Part shown: one piece after another, positions 5,098 through 5,266 of the stretch
Layout of the letters: the number at the start of each line of letters is the position of its first letter
Position numbering within the stretch: the first letter of the stretch is position 1
Source of the DNA: Desulfobacterales bacterium
Lineage (GTDB): Bacteria; Desulfobacterota; Desulfobacteria; Desulfobacterales; JAFDCJ01
Assembly: GCA_020345785.1 (NCBI GenBank)
Contig: CP070771.1
Span: forward strand, 1,565,292-1,570,557
Length of the DNA stretch: 5,266 nt
Direction of reading: 5' to 3'
The notes under the pieces: model-generated
Seen by the model: only the letters and a program-made list of their open reading frames with translations
Databases searched by the model: none
What the model was told of the DNA's origin: nothing
Program-made: the position numbers and the translations under genes

Positions 5098-5266
5098 AAT
5101 AGATCTCCACCCGATCCGTAACCATAATCGGCACGCGATGGTAATATGTATGTAATTTCTTTAACTGGTATGAAAAAAATATATTTAAAAAAAATAAAAT
5201 TTATTCAGTTATGCAAACTTGAGTTTGAAAGTCTTAAGGTTCATAGCAAAAGGGCAATGGTGTAAG
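5098..5266 (-). other. Upstream region of the radical SAM gene
   Basis: Apart from the ribosome binding site GGAG (just upstream of 5097) no gene is supported here. It is very AT-rich between about 5170 and 5205. An inverted repeat CAAACT-TG-AGTTTG (5214-5227, 6-bp arms) lies about 120 nt before the start codon and might be an operator. No -35/-10 pair with proper spacing and no -24/-12 element stood out. Ten codons from the window edge to a TAA at 5236-5234 could be the end of an upstream minus-strand gene but are too short to judge. Confidence 0.35.

Noticed and set aside
5234..5266. Ten codons ending in TAA at the right edge as the end of an upstream gene
   Set aside because: Too short to judge, with no motif or codon evidence.

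Overview
All supported genes lie on the minus strand, so the window reads biologically from high to low coordinates. Gene content (FimT/GspH-like, PilV, PilW, PilX pseudopilins, an AmmeMemoRadiSam-type radical SAM enzyme with a twin-arginine leader, a DUF2341 surface protein) and the clear sigma-54 style promoters suggest a Gram-negative deltaproteobacterium in the Desulfobacterota sense, possibly Desulfobacterales. The taxonomic assignment is an inference from gene content and style, not a match to a known genome.

Layout, in transcription order. (1) 5266-5098: AT-rich upstream region with one small inverted repeat. (2) 5097-3877: Tat-leader radical SAM enzyme of the AmrS family, with no AmrA or AmrB partner in view. 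(3) 3876-3445: non-coding control region holding a -24/-12 (RpoN) promoter, two inverted repeats upstream of it and a leader of about 180 nt. (4) 3444-1298: a compact minor pilin operon fimT-pilV-pilW-pilX, followed after a gap of about 150 nt by a small secreted protein of unknown function (1144-770). The gap carries a reading frame that would extend PilX by 29 residues if one T of a five-T run were absent. (5) 769-324: a second non-coding control region with short 8-bp and 7-bp tandem arrays, a nested inverted repeat, a second and better sigma-54 promoter, and a leader closed by a perfect 9-bp long-range pairing just upstream of the ribosome binding site. (6) 323-1: N-terminal part of a secreted DUF2341 protein, cut by the window edge.

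How the parts may work together. Minor pilins prime assembly of type IV pili or pseudopili and often carry a tip protein, classically PilY1. No PilY1 is seen here. The next gene on the same strand is instead a secreted DUF2341 protein under its own sigma-54 promoter. The two sigma-54 promoters, each followed by a long 5' leader, suggest that pilus priming and the DUF2341 protein belong to one RpoN regulon and may be co-deployed at the cell surface. The most unusual features are the structured leader of the DUF2341 gene, the paired sigma-54 promoters and the possible PilX frameshift.
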